The position numbers were made by a program, and so were the translations under genes. From Incurvaria masculella (Eukaryota; Arthropoda; Insecta; Lepidoptera; Incurvariidae): a DNA stretch of 64,000 nt. Where the stretch lies: positions 7,261,501-7,325,500 of the forward strand of contig OX335659.1 in the NCBI GenBank assembly GCA_946894095.1. Direction: 5' to 3'. Shown one piece after another: positions 44,799 through 57,759 of the stretch. The stretch's first letter is position 1. The number at the start of each line of letters is the position of its first letter. Below the pieces are notes generated by a model, which did no database searches, was not told the origin of the DNA, and worked only from the letters and a program-made list of their open reading frames with translations.

Positions 44799-44930
44799 AA
44801 ATAAGCAATACCCAAGCACGCAGTCTCGCATACATATTTCGAGGTTATGATTTACAATTGACGAAATCTGCCAAGCTTCGTCCGACGCGAATTTGGCAAG
44901 ACGACGACGCGTACGCATGCATAATATCCC

Positions 44931-45462
44931 GGGAGGTCACGACATTTTTGGTCACGACAAGTTAATCACATGTTAAATACCAACCCTCTGATGCTAAATA
45001 TGTCGGTCTGCCTGTGCCAAGTGGTTGCGGTATATAGATTGGATATATAAAATAGATGCTGGTATGTACGTGCTGATGAATATACTGATTGTCTAGAAAC
45101 ATTGATACCTATTAATTATACAGCAACAACTAGTCGGTTTTTTAATTCAATACTTAAATATACCTAAAGTTATATCTGTAACCTAAATCGCCTACAACTA
45201 CGAAATGCAAACAAAGATTTGTTCAGTTTTTGTATTGATAAGCAAGTATGTACTGATACTTTCATGCTTCGTCATTTGCATCGATTTGCCTTATCATATA
45301 TATTTTTTGTCACCATAACTACTTTTTTAGGTGCTTTATCTCCGTAACGCGATCAATTGGAACAGGCATACTGACACATTTAGCTTCAGAGGGTTGGTTT
45401 TTATCCCGGGAACCCAGTTTCAGCCATTTACGTTATCGTTATATTTTTTGTCGCGACCTCCT
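44931..45462 (-). mobile_element. TIR-J element copy 2 (~532 bp)
   Basis: Reverse orientation relative to 31654-32155. Ends GGGAGGTCACGACATTTTTG and TTTTTTGTCGCGACCTCC. Slightly longer interior. Confidence 0.8.
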
Positions 45463-45464
45463 AG

Positions 45465-46120
45465 TCTATAATGTTATTTGAGAATGAAGTTTCAACGGAC
45501 GGACGTGCTTCTCACAGTGTCTCCGCCGCCTCGGGCCGACACGACAAGAAGCAGCATCCCTCGGGCGTGGATAGCACAAAGATCCTGCTGTTACTCGATA
45601 TCGTGCGGGGATATATTCTCCTCGTTCACTACGAAGCCGTCCGAGCCCACAGAATTGGGAAATTGTAGAAATGGCAATCCTCTCGATTTATTTCCTCCGT
45701 TAGTTCTATCTAATCTGCAAGAATCAAATTGCTTACCACTAAGAGTATGCTGAAATGTTTTTTTTTATATTTTCATTCGAATACTATTATACAATTTAAT
45801 AATATAATATAATAATAATTTAGTAATATACAATACAAATTAATTAATTTGTTACTTTTATTGAGTTTCTAAGCTTGCCTGAATGTAATTTTATATGTTA
45901 ATTTAAATTATAAAAATTTGTATAATTGTATATTTACCTGTATACAAAACTTGAAATCCCAAAAAATCTCTTTAAATCTTTGAGTACTAGGATGCAAGAG
46001 GCGAGCTTGTTTCCAAAAGCACTCTCTGATAGCTAACCTAAGTATAGAGGAAATTATTAACAGGTAGTATTAAGAAACATTAAAATACTTAATAAAAAGG
46101 ACCATAATCAGTCTTACGCC
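45465..46120. other. No gene seen
   Basis: A short GC-rich start, then very AT-rich sequence with TAATA runs. Confidence 0.45.
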
Positions 46121-46125
46121 CGTTT

Positions 46126-46234
46126 TCACCACCTTCAGCTACCAAAATCCCAAAGTTATCGTTCGGTTTTACACCATGTAAATATGCCATGTAACCGAAA
46201 GTTAACTATCAGATTTCAGGTAGCTGGAAGTGGT
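46126..46234. mobile_element. Small foldback element, ~45-bp arms
   Basis: CACCACCTTCAGCTACCAAA and, in reverse, CACCACTTCCAGCTACCTGA; both arms continue to AAGTTA..TTCGGTT. Confidence 0.7.
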
Positions 46235-46631
46235 GTTAGAGGCATTTCTTGCTTACATATACCTATCCAATTCCGTGGTCCGAACAACTCAGTCGACCGA
46301 AATTCCTCGACCCGATTCATACCAAATGCTATATGAATTATTCTTCATTAACAAATACGTGGTGGCAAATTTGCATAATGATCATATGAACGACTTCGAC
46401 GCAGCGAGACACGACAGAATCGTTCCATCGCATAATCACTTCCAAATAAAACTGATGTTAGGCGTGGGATGTTGTGAATTCGATTTTATTGTTGTAGGAC
46501 GCACCCACATGATACAATATACACATGCAGATGTGTTAAATATATCGCCTATAGGAACATTGACGATTAGTGCGGAAGAAGTTTCAAGATCTTAAAAAAT
46601 AATATTTTCTTTCCAGAAGTGTAAACATAAT

Positions 46632-47910
46632 GGTCGGGGAAAAAGTCTTTTCGCATTATAGTATGTATGAACTTGTAATAAAATCTCTTTGCCTATACTA
46701 TTTGTATCTGGCTGGTTTTGGTATCATTGAAAGTTTAAATTTTAAAGAACATAATTCAAAATTCAAATTAGGAAAATGTGTGATTCTCATTTGTTTTTCG
46801 TACTGTCAAAATGAGTGAATCTAATGAAGAAATTCGATACATTTTAAAATTTTACTACAAAAAAGGTAAAAATGCAACGCAAGCCGCGAAAAAAATTTTC
46901 GATGTTTATGGACCTAGTGCAGTGTCTGTGAGAGTAGCACAAATTTGGTTTAAGCGTTTTCAATCCGGAAATTTTGATGTCAAAGATGCACGTCGCTCTG
47001 GTCGCCCTATTACGGATAAAATGGATGCCATTTTTGAAAAAGTGGAGCAAGATCGGCATATCAGTAGTTACGACGTAGCTGAAGAACTAGGAATTGACCA
47101 CAAAACAGTTTTGGCGCATTTGAAAAAAACTGGGTACACAAAAAAGCTCGATATTTGGGTACCTCACGAGCTCACTGAAAGAAACCTAATGAACCGTGTA
47201 CTCATTTGTGATTCTTTAGTACGACGTAATGAAACCGAACCATTTTTGAAGAAGCTGATAACTGGTGATGATAAGTGGATCACGTACGACAAGAACGTGC
47301 GAAAAAGGTCGTGGTCAAAGGCCGGTCAAGCTTCACAGACTGTGGCGAAACCCGGGTTAACTCGCAACAAGGTGATGTTGTGTGTGTGGTGGGATTGGAA
47401 GGGCATGATCCATTATGAGCTGTTACCACCAGGCAGGACCATCGATTCTGAACTCTACTGCGAACAACTGATGAGATTAAAGCAAGAAGTTGAGAGAAAG
47501 CGGCCGGAATTAATCAACAGAAGGGGTGTGGTTTTTCATCATGATAACGCTAGACCTCACACATCTTTAGCCACTCAGCAAAAACTAAGAGAGTTTGGCT
47601 GGGAGGTGTTAATGCATCCGCCGTATAGTCCTGACCTTGCACCTTCAGATTTCCACCTGTTTAGGTCTCTTCAGAATTCTTTAGGCAGTGTCAGGTTAAC
47701 ATCACGAGAGGACTGCCAAAACCACTTGTCGCGGTATATTGATCAGAAGTCCCAATATTTCTATAGCAATGGGATCATGTCCCTACCTACAAGATGGCAA
47801 AACGTTATCGAACAAAATGGTACCTACATACTTTAGTTAAATGTAAATAAACCATATTAAAAAATGTTTTGAATTTTCTTAAAAAATGCGAAGAAACTTT
47901 TTCCCCAACC
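46632..47910 (+). mobile_element. Complete mariner element, ~1.28 kb
   Basis: 28-bp inverted ends, GGTCGGGGAAAAAGTCTTTT and (reverse) GGTTGGGGAAAAAGTTTCTT, match at 24 of 28 positions. The right end is followed by TA; the left flank reads TAAT, so the exact first bases and target duplication are unclear. Length and single-ORF layout are typical of mariner. The 5' leader is about 180 bp; AATAAA follows the stop. Confidence 0.92.
46811..47836 (+). CDS. Mariner transposase, intact, 341 residues
   Basis: What it does: cut-and-paste transposition of the surrounding element at TA dinucleotides; the protein acts in the nucleus and binds the terminal inverted repeats. Seen: an N-terminal helix-turn-helix pair (roughly residues 1-110, including RVAQIWFKRF and the GRPITD hinge), the linker motif WVPHEL at 116-121, and the catalytic domain with TGDDKWI (Asp153), HHDNARPH (Asp245) and YSPDLAPSDFHLF (Asp280). 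The last two Asp are separated by 34 residues, the DD34D signature. Length is usual for the family. The frame has no stop or frameshift, unlike most mariner copies in insect genomes. The start is the first ATG after the leader. Subfamily not assigned; the inverted ends and sequence should settle it. Neighbours are only repeats. Confidence 0.97.
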   Translation: MSESNEEIRYILKFYYKKGKNATQAAKKIFDVYGPSAVSVRVAQIWFKRFQSGNFDVKDARRSGRPITDKMDAIFEKVEQDRHISSYDVAEELGIDHKTVLAHLKKTGYTKKLDIWVPHELTERNLMNRVLICDSLVRRNETEPFLKKLITGDDKWITYDKNVRKRSWSKAGQASQTVAKPGLTRNKVMLCVWWDWKGMIHYELLPPGRTIDSELYCEQLMRLKQEVERKRPELINRRGVVFHHDNARPHTSLATQQKLREFGWEVLMHPPYSPDLAPSDFHLFRSLQNSLGSVRLTSREDCQNHLSRYIDQKSQYFYSNGIMSLPTRWQNVIEQNGTYIL

Positions 47911-47912
47911 TA

Positions 47913-49350
47913 ATATATCGTTCGTCGCTTACAGATTTAATTGGTTTTAAAACTACTCCTTTATTTTTGATGTCCACTCATCGTTCATGCAACCGTCAAC
48001 CAAATAACTAAGCAACTCATTACCGAGTCAGGCGGAAGCTCCTCAGCATGTTAATTAAGTCATCAGTTGCTTAATCAGAAACAGTTAAAGACTTGCGTGT
48101 GTGGAATATTGTATGTCCATGCAATTGCACGGCGATTACAGATTGGCGAATCTGTGCTGCGATCACCTGTGCAGAGATTTGTTTAGACTTAGCAACGACG
48201 TATTTCTGAGAATATAGCTACTTGTCTTTCAGAAATAACCGCTGACACATCGTTGTAATTCGTAATCTTGCAAGGTTCAATTTCTTCTACCTACGGCACC
48301 AATCTTTCCACCGGCAGACCCCGGGCGAGATGTCAGTTCACCGTAATGTCTGATTGTCAGTTCTCACGATCCATCGGAGGCGCGGGAAAGTTAGCACATA
48401 AGAAGTGGTATGTTGTTGGTGCCAAAGTGTATTTGCTAAAGGTTTCGATTACATATTGTTGGAAGGAAAATTAGTTTCTCCCTGTTACCACGATTTTCTC
48501 TGATCCTTGGGTTACTAATGCCTTATTTGGCTTGAAATTTATTACAAATGAAAAGCAAAATGCTGAAACATATTATTTTAAAAGACAGTGTGTTAACTAC
48601 ACAGCGTACAAATATTTTCAAACAAGTTACAATATCTCCAGTGAAATATACCGAAGAAATAACCATATTTAAAAGTTCAATGTTTAGCAAGAATTGGTAA
48701 GTAAAACTTTAAAAAATGATTCTTCTGTATTTATAGTTTCTACTTTGCCGATGCGTATGATTTTTATTGGTGGTTGCTTTTCTTGAAGAACGAAGTGATC
48801 TTTATATTTTTTTCTTTATTCTTTTTCTTCTGATCTTTCTTTTTCAAATTTTGGAGCACGTGCTACCGGTCGCATTGCTATTACGACATACAGATCATTG
48901 TCCAGGTAGAACGGTGTGTTTTGCTAGGCAATGTCTTCACACACAATCATCCGTAACACATTACTATGCTAGTACTGGATCAGCGAATGTATTTGCCTGC
49001 CAAGCGATAGCGTCGTTACCTTCTCTGGTGCTTCTTAGTAAGGCCACCCACACGATTAGCAGTAGCTAGCTCGCTCGACACGCCTGCGGTATCACCAACG
49101 TCTCATCGTCTTCGCAGCGCGTGACCGAACTGTACTCTCCGTGCTCTACACCGACAGTGGTCGGATATGCCGCGGTCTATGCCACCGTTACCTCTTTTGT
49201 CGACTGATTTGTTTTTACTTGTGCTACAATGACTTCAATGCGATCTCAATTCTTGATTGCAGGAAATCGTAGGCGTAAATTGCCGGCAAAAACAGTAAAC
49301 TTCGTTACAAAAAAACACACATCCGAATGAGTAAATATTAAATCCCATAT
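47913..49350. other. No gene seen
   Basis: Unique-looking sequence; the 100-codon ORF near 48767-49069 shows no recognised motif. Confidence 0.45.
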
Positions 49351-49354
49351 CTTT

Positions 49355-49438
49355 ACGAATGCCAGCTGTTCCATGTTTCGGAATTGCCTTTCCCCTACTA
49401 GGTGGTCAGTACCATCGCATTAGATGAAAATAGGATAA
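49355..49438 (+). mobile_element. SINE-B fragment
   Basis: ACGAATGCCAGCTGTTCCATG and TTTCCCCTACTAGGTGGT match the middle of SINE-B; there is an internal deletion. Confidence 0.6.
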
Positions 49439-50154
49439 GTTGTGCTCACGTTATTGCTTATAACTGACTGTCATACGCCGAACGTTGAATTTTATGACAG
49501 ATTTCCAAATCCCTCAACTCTGGAGGGAAATCCATGTGGAGGCGGTGAAACGAGCGCCGAGCGGCGAGTGGCGTGAACATTTGCAAAATGGTGGTCATTG
49601 TTTTCAAATATAATTTAAAATTTACGTAATATTTTTTTTATTAGATAGTTATTTGTATTGACATCTCGCACTGTGGCTATTTTTTTGAATTCTACAGTTT
49701 AGCAGTTATAAAATCGTAAAATTATCGATAAAGCGTTAAGTTTCGAGATTATTATTTCCTAAATAAAAGAAAACAATAAAAAATTGTTATGAACTAGATC
49801 ATTTGATGGACATAAATGTTGACATATTGTAGGCTAGATTTAGAAAAAAAACTTGTATGGGGCATAACATGGAAAGTCTCGACAGCTCACAAAATATTGT
49901 AACATATCAGGAAACGGTACCCCTGTATGACAATACATTGGAGATAGGAGAATTGTATTTATTGTTTAAATTAAATTGTGCGATAGTCCCCGCGGTGTGA
50001 GTGGGTTTGTTAATGTATTTCTTATTCTGAATAGATGCATACATTAATTAGTAGGAGAGAACCAGGTCCATAAACATATATTCAATGTATAATTGTAGAA
50101 CTTAACGTATCGTCGAAATTACACATTCAATTATATAAATAGAGCTGTAAATTT

Positions 50155-50640
50155 GGTTCGGAATCCATGTCTAAAATCGATGGGTCTACTTTCACCTATG
50201 AGTTAGTAGGGTTAAATGCGCCCGGGTTGGTACCATTGCATTGGATAAAAATACGGTCGAAGTGTCATTAAAAAACCGGCCAAGTGCGAGTCGGACTCGC
50301 ACACGAAGGGTTCCTTACCATTTTTTATTTTACCTATTTTTTGTTATAGCGCCAAAATAAATACACACAATAAAAAGTGCAGCTGCATACCTACATATTA
50401 CGGTTCATGTGATACAGCCCTGTGACGGACGGAGGCTTAGCAATAGGTCTACGTTGGCACCCTTTGGGTACGGAACCCTAAACATTATCCGTGTTTTCTA
50501 TCTAGTTCAATGTAGCCGTGCGTATCGTAATTAGGAAGGCAATAGTAATGGTAATGCCAGGAAGTTCCTGGTATGACACCTAATTCTTTCGAGAATGCTG
50601 TGTGTATTTGGTTAAATTTATGACATCATGTGTGGTGGTG
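50155..50640 (+). mobile_element. SINE-B interrupted by Rep-A
   Basis: The left half GGTTCGGAATCCATG...GCCCGGGTTGGTACCATTGC reaches 50269; the right half CCGTGTTTTCTATCTAGTTC...GTATGACACCTAATTCTTTC resumes at 50489. Rep-A copy 11 lies between. Confidence 0.8.
50271..50482 (+). mobile_element. Rep-A copy 11, shortest (~210 bp)
   Basis: AAAAACCGGCCAAGTGCGAGTC to TTTGGGTACGGAACCCTAA. The microsatellite is reduced to GACGGACGG and the GGCCCC/AATTTTTA block is missing. Possible CATTA flanks on both sides. Confidence 0.9.
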
Positions 50641-50644
50641 TTAG

Positions 50645-52605
50645 TATCCATCATATTTACTTAATAAATCCTTATCTCGGTACTTATTTTAGCAAATAAA
50701 CATTACTCTTCATAAGTCGCACAGCATTCCAATAAATAATTCCTGTTACATTTAGATACAAATGATCAATTTGCGCGGGTTATATCTGCGTTTCACCCTA
50801 TCGATACTAACAAGCTGATTGACTGAGATGCTTCGACGAAAATCTGTCCGAGTGGGCCATTGGGATCTTTTGTCCAATTCCTCTAGCTTAATTGCCTCTC
50901 AATATGTTTCGTTCCTTCTCTTGTATCATTGCCACAACGTCGCTGCTTAGTCATGTCCAAGCTTAGATCAAAAGTGTTATCAAGAATCAATAGTTTCTCC
51001 AAATCGCCACAGTATGTTACGGATATTTCAATTAGTTATTTTAAATTAAACTGCATGTGAACACATCACTATTAAACTCAGTAGCATCTGGGCTTATCTT
51101 GAGCAAATATCGAACTTATTGCCAACAAAAGTCGAGGTGCACTTGCGCCAGCAGCGTATATAATCTCCTGATTAATGTAGAGTCAAATATTAGCTCGGAC
51201 AACAGTCGGATTAGTCCTTGCGTTATGATGTCACCTACAGCTGCTTGCGAAACGATTACACAGAATGGCCTGTATCGAGGTTCGTCTATGCCGGCGTCAG
51301 ACCATCTTACGAAATCTTACTTGAATTTCAAACACTATATTGGAGGATTCTTCAAACACTATCTTGGACGATTCTGTTAAATTAATTGTCGATCCTAATG
51401 ATACTATTTCCACGCGGCAAACGGTACTGTATCGTTTATTCATTTATTATTCTTATCAGATGATTCTCAACAGTACAACAGTACGGAGGTTAGTACGACA
51501 AAATATATTTTATTGAGACCTAAAAAATCTGAGTCTGGACCAATTATGACTTGTTCTTATAATTAAAATTATTGTTTCTATAAAAATGCTACTGTTTGCA
51601 GAGAATGAATTAAATATCAAATCCAAACCAAACAAAACATAAGCAACAATAAAATAGAGGTTATAACCACCGACTAGAAGCAAATACATGTTGAAATAGA
51701 GTGTCAATCATGTAAGTTGTTGTCTTTTACAAAATACATGAAGTATTTAACAATATTGCCAGAAAGGTACCATGCATGAAAATTGCTAAAATAGAACTAG
51801 CGCATTGCATTTTTAATGACGCAAGCGGGAATAGCATGATTGTTTAGCCGTGCTGCGCTAATTGTGAGAACAGTGAATTCGGGGCGCGCAATAATTGGTA
51901 TGCCGTCTGCGGCAAGTGGATTTCGGTCGCTGTTAAAACTGTTAATTACAACATTCTAATTTTGTTCGAGTTTCGTTTCACCGTGCGATCGTGTCAGATC
52001 TGAGCGGTCACAGAGTTCGTGCACTGTGTGGGTGTTGCGTCTGTTGGTACCTATATTTAATAAGTTGTATTTTCGTTTATTTTTTGTCTGCTGTATCTTA
52101 ACGCAGGCGAGGGAAGATGAGTCGTAGGTTCCAGTTCACTTTCACTGTAGTAGCCCCGTCGTCGTGAAGTGGGTGGGCCAGCGAAAGCGTATGGTAATCT
52201 ATAGCAGTCAAATGCAAATAGAAAATACCGCTGCTTACTACTTGAAGTGTACTTGATCTTAAGTGCCTCAATTATAAATATGTTACGGCACTTTTCATTA
52301 ATCTCCATTTTTGTTTCTGTTCATTATTCTAATGTATTTGTTTTGAATTGTTGCAGGTAAGACATACACACAGACGACGCACAACACGGTAGAATTTAAA
52401 TTATAATCTAAATGTTTTCAATTGTTTTGTTGACTTACGTATTTGTTAGTTAAACTTTAAATCTATGTAGATCAACATTAACGGTTTGTTTCACACAAGT
52501 TTCAGGAACTTTCTTCATCTATCAATGATCAACATTGCCAGGATAATGCTTGAATATCTCTTTCTGGCTACGAAATTGGTACCTCATGCGTGTCTTTATC
52601 AATTT
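50645..52605. other. No gene seen
   Basis: Largely unique AT-rich sequence. The 107-codon ORF near 51057 has no motif. Confidence 0.45.
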
Positions 52606-52611
52606 GTTTGT

Positions 52612-53077
52612 ATACAGGGTGTTTTGTAATTCCATACATTCCTTCTAAGGGGTCATTATAGTGCTAATTTGCAACAAATTTGTCCCGTTTATTGGAGGTC
52701 GAAAATCAATACTTTTTTAGTTATTTAAGGTTTTTTTTTCTGTCTTGTCACCAAAAAATTAAAATTATAAAATAAAATTCTCCGCTCCGGGTACTTAATC
52801 AACTATTTTTTAATAAGTGACGAATGAGAGACTACTTTAAAAAAATATGTGCCCTCAAAATATCCGTAATCGCAGAAATAAAAGGTCATAAATCACAGAT
52901 TAACAAAAAAAAAGGTATTTAAATCGAACATATATTTTTTCTCATAAATCGTCAACGCAAAACAAACTAAACAAAACAAAAGTAACTTTTGTGCAACTGT
53001 ACAACATTTGTAAATTTTCGGAAAGCTTATGAAATGATTAAGTTATTTTCATAATTTGCATGCCATCCTGTATGTAT
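52612..53077. mobile_element. Non-autonomous element with short ATACAGGGTG-type ends
   Basis: GTATACAGGGTGTTTTGTAA at the left and, in reverse, ATACAGGATGGCATGC at the right. The AT-rich interior has no ORF. ACAGGGTG ends are common in arthropod DNA elements; the family is not assigned. Confidence 0.5.
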
Positions 53078-53079
53078 CT

Positions 53080-54540
53080 AAAGTACTTCACGTTCCGTTA
53101 AAATAAATGGAAGCTCTAGATAATGGCAAAGTACCGTTAAGCTTAATATTTTGTCTTTTTCTTCGTAAGGTATGTATTTATCAATAGTATTAAACCTTCT
53201 CATGCTTAATCTTTCATATAATTTGATCAGAAATTAACATTTCAAAAGTAATAAATTGTAGGTAAATAAATAGAGGGATGCGCGAGACTAATTTTATTTA
53301 TGTTCAAGCCATTCATTACGTTTTCTATTTCAACATCTGACTTTATCAATAAAGACGTTAGTTTCTTACCCATAAAGTTCAATTTCGCACGCCTGTTCTT
53401 CGTAACAACAAGTCTGCTTCTTCCAAATAAAAGAACTGCCTTTGTATTCCATCGACTGTGGACTTTATGTGCAAACTGTTGAAGTCTAAAATTCTTTTAA
53501 TATATCAGTGCGACCGAAATAACCCTAATAACCTTCAGAGCTCATCCTTGATGTTCTTCCTCAATGCAAATTGAACCGTATGCTTGAGTTCTTGAAGTTT
53601 ATTCCTAAATTTGTTGGTTTTAATTTCTAACAAAGGAATGTGCCAAAAAAACCAATTCAATACAACTCGTACTTAATCTGACTGAGTATACAATTCGATG
53701 TGCATGCTCTCCATACTTCCTACGTACCATACTCCATACGTACTTTTAATTCAGGCTTTGCAGCAGCAGTATAGGTTGTCTTAGATGGGATCCAGTCGTT
53801 ATCCCTGATCCGTTTAGTTTACCGAGACAAGCAGTTGCCTTTGTGCGGGTGCTTTGCCTTCGCTGACTTCGCGCTTCTAGTTTGGGAAGGGTAGTTCTAA
53901 ATGCAGATGCCGGAGGACGATACATTGGACTCCACACGCGAGTCGGGAACTGACGCGCCTGTGATGAACATATGGTGTTTTATCTGTCTAGATACCTATA
54001 GATTACATTTATTTCAGCGACTGTTTATTGCTCGAAGACATTACTATGGTGAAGACAAGCAACATTTAATTTAATACATCAAACATTTAAACATTCCGAA
54101 GCGAAGAGTCAAATTTTGAACTTGTGCGGTACTTTTATTTAGGATTCGATTTTTTTACTCGATATGATTCGTTATGTTTCATCCCAGTTATTATCTACAC
54201 CATTTTAATGTACTGATTTTAACGTCACATCTATAGTATCTTAGGATCTTGGCACTAGAATATGACGTTAGCCAATAACACCTAATTCCCGCATTAAACA
54301 AAATGTCAAAAAAAGTTAAGAAATTCCCCTCTACGCCTAATCTTTTTTTCTTAAACTCATCGATTACAGCTAATTAGTCCATCCGGTACTCGTTTTACAA
54401 TCTGACATCGATATGCTGACAGGTGTGACAGCTCTGAACGCAGCCGGTGTGTACCAGCGGTGGGTCCATTCCGAGTCCACCCGATTCCGAGAAACCGCCG
54501 CCTCTGCTTTTATCACTCCTTTTAACACTCATTCACAGTA
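53080..54540. other. No gene seen; possible repeat remnant at 53746-53940
   Basis: The minus-strand stretch 53937-53746 stays open (ATACLGKLNGSGITTGSHLR) and looks like a repeat-encoded remnant I half recognise from Lepidoptera. There is no second copy here. Confidence 0.3.
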
Positions 54541-54544
54541 CAAC

Positions 54545-54845
54545 TCGTGGTGTAGGGGCTAGAGGCATTGCCTTTCATGCGAGAGGTTATTGGTTCAAAT
54601 CCTCTCCCCGGTCATGCATCACTTTATTTCTATATCTGAGTTGGATAAGTTAGAATATTAGGATTCGTAACGATTGCGAGCTGTTTCATGGTTCGGAACA
54701 CATGTAAAACTGTAGGTGCCCTTCGATACGTGTTTTCCGTCCAGTTCAGTGTACTCGGTGTAGCCGTGCTCATAGAGGGAAGGTCCTGGCACTACACCTA
54801 ATTGCGTCAGGAATGTGGTGTATTGAATGGCAGCCTTAGCTAATC
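54545..54845 (+). mobile_element. SINE-B variant with an intact pol III box B
   Basis: Box A-like TGGTGTAGGGG at 54548-54558 and exact box B GGTTCAAATCC at 54592-54602, then GCGAGCTGTTTCATGGTTCG, CCGTGCTCATAGAGGGAAGG and GGAATGTGGTGTATTG. The middle is deleted. Confidence 0.8.
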
Positions 54846-54929
54846 TCATTCAGTGGGAATGAAAACAAATCCATTCCGGCTTTAAAACCATTCATTCCGC
54901 CTATATGTCACTCCAGAGAACCCCCCTGG

Positions 54930-55172
54930 AATGACTTGGTGACCATGGTAAGACAACTCACCGGGTAAATAGCAGGTGAACAGGCCAGAGGGTGATTCAA
55001 TCTGACGTTTAGTTGCATTTCATACCATGCTAACTTTCACCCAAGTGAACTAAAATGAATCAGTTGGCATGGTACGAAATGCAACTAAGCGTCAGATTGA
55101 ATCCCTCTTTTGCCTGTTCACCTGCTATTCACCTGGCGAGTTATTTACCATGGTTACCGCCCTGTTAGTTTT
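54930..55172. mobile_element. FB-G palindromic element copy 1
   Basis: GGTGACCATGGTAAGACAAC and, in reverse, GGTAACCATGGTAAATAACT; both arms continue CGCCGGGT-like, AGCAGGTGAACAGGC, CAATCTGACG and AGTTGCATTTC. The arms extend nearly to the centre. Confidence 0.8.
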
Positions 55173-55174
55173 CG

Positions 55175-57750
55175 AGGCTAAGGCAACGTAACCCTTTTTT
55201 CTCATTCCAACTTTTCCCGAGCATCTTAATGTGATTGTATGATCTTTTTTGCTCATTCGATTACGGATTTTTGCTGTTTCTAGGATTACCCGGATCTACA
55301 ATTTCCCTATAAATAATTCCGGAGTCAAATTATCACCATTGTTGATTTTTGCGGGTTCTCGGCAAGTTTTCGAAGCACCATTGAACATTCATTCCGGAGG
55401 TAATTCCGGACTTCTGGAGTCAAAATTGGAACACATTCCTATTTAGATCCGGAATGGCCCATCGTTATTTCGTACCTCGTGACCAAATTAGAGTTTACCA
55501 AGCCTATTTTAACGAACTGCAGACAGCATGGCCATTGTTTAGATTCTTGAAGAGGTCCAATCTAACTTCCACAAACGATTTTAATATGTCTGGCAATAGT
55601 CACTTAATTTTATGCTGCACATTTTTTTATTTGTATCGTTGGAGGTCCGTTCGAAGTCTGGTCTGGAATCGTATTTTTTTTAATACTGACCTGAAAACTC
55701 TTCTATATTTTGTTTGATCAATTAGTCTTCATTTAAATCAAGAAACTCTTTGTATATATTTTTTCAAGTAATTGTTTCTGTCCGCCTCTACTTGGAATGT
55801 GGGCAGTCTGGTGTAATTCGATCGTAGGCGTGGAATTCCTTCGCGAAACGAAACAGATTCAGGTTTCTACTGTGCCAGTTCAATCAATTGGTATCTCTAA
55901 TCGCTGTTCAATGGAGTGAATGGGTGACATAAATCGCCAGGCCGTCGCACTCCATTCTGTTGCCACTTTCAAAGCTGGTTCATTCATACCATTGCCACAG
56001 CTGATATCTAACCTATTACTTTCTGTTATTCACACCCTTCCCATCTTGAGGATAGAAATTTAGAGTTCGGTCTAGTGCTAATATCAAAGATTTTCATTTT
56101 TTCATTTTCAGTACGAAATATTTTATGATTTTTACCTTAATTGACTTTCTCATGCTCTCGTTTCCTTGTAGGATATTTAGGTTAGGTTAGGTTTATCGTC
56201 TTTACTTCTTCATTTCTTTTTTTAGGTTCCTCGTCTGCACCGTTTTTTGGGGCAAGTAATGTTTGTTAATATGTCAAAAACGCTGATTGGCTTCATACAT
56301 TGTCGCCTACATAACTGTTGGTGGTCTGTGGTGCATTAACTTTATAAGTAACTTCAGTAGCTGACTCAATCATAAGATACAATCTAAATCTACGCATTGC
56401 GGCCCTACTCATAGGATAATATAACATTACTCTTGGGATTGTTAAAGTCAAATTTATATGCGGCATGTCTTTGTTAGAGTTAGTTCAATAGCAAACCACA
56501 GCCTATAACTCAACACATATTACTCTATTGATAGAATATCTGTAGATATAAGAACCATACGTTAATATGTTACGGACATGCCTAGCCATTGTCATTTTAT
56601 GAAATCGCATGCTATAAATATTAAGTAAGAATATGCTTCATTAAAGTTTAATCATACATACGTGTTCACATAAGGCAAGCACTGGCAAATGAGTCAAATG
56701 AATTGATTAGCAAATGTAATACTGCTTCTCGCCTAAGTTGCGGTTAATAACGTGATAAACGCTAACCGACCTGACGTTTATCTTGAAACATGTGACGAAC
56801 ATTAGTAACACAAGCCAACACATCTTCAGTAGATATTGGATGAATGTACTAGACGCCAAGGACTTCGTGTCTATAATATGGTTTATAAGAGGTGGTACGT
56901 ATTTTTATATCGTTCAAGAAACATTAAAGAACCCTATCTATATCAAAAAATATATCTTGTTTTCCTTGTGCCTAGTTTTCCATAGCTTCCATACTTGAAC
57001 ACGCATAAGAATGTCCGGTTGTTTATTGAGTCAAATCAAGAGAGGGTGGGATAGCACCAGGTCGAGTGAGCTGAACCAAATTGACAGTGCGATAATGTAT
57101 CGGATGCGTCATTCAGATTTATATTTCATCAAAGGCGTGCAAGAGAGCATGGGAGGATGGGAATAAACATCGAAACCAGCCACGAGTTAATGAAAAACGC
57201 CTAACGGTTCCTTTCACCACATCCAGTCAAAGTTTTAATCTCTTCAACTGGAACTTGAACAGCACAATAATTTGAAAAAAAAACTTCCACCAACGCTTTT
57301 GACTGAAATCTAGAGCCAACAACAGCAGGTTGATCTGTCAGTCAAGGGACAACTCCCAGTGGTTTTCAGTATTATATTCATAGACATTTTGGAGCATATT
57401 GAACTTTATTTGGGTGGGACTGGTCACGAAAACTAGCAGTTAGTTAATCCTGCGGTGAAAGCGATTACTTGATAGCAATAGGGTTTAACTGTGCAACAAA
57501 GTTTTTCGCTTTTCAATTGACTGTAGCTATAACCGGCGAAGAACAAAGTGGCTACGCCGCGACGCGCCCTTATCTTAAGAGATTCATTATCTTATAAATT
57601 TCCTTTACTACTAGCGATAACTGTTTACATGCTCTCAAATGCTACTTACTAGGTTATTGAAATTTTGGATTTTAAAATTTATTGCCGAATTGGCTTATTA
57701 TACGAATTGTAAATATTGTTTTTAGATAGGAAAATATTGCCTAATAAAAC
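55175..57750. other. No gene seen
   Basis: 2.6 kb of unique-looking sequence without tandem repeats. A few short motifs (GGTTAGGTTAGGTT near 56170) are low-complexity. Small ORFs near 55454 and 56783 show no motif. Confidence 0.45.
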
Positions 57751-57759
57751 AAAGATATG

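Noticed and set aside
46230..46595. 121-residue ORF upstream of mariner
   Set aside because: It starts inside the right arm of a foldback element and has no motif or homology I recognise.
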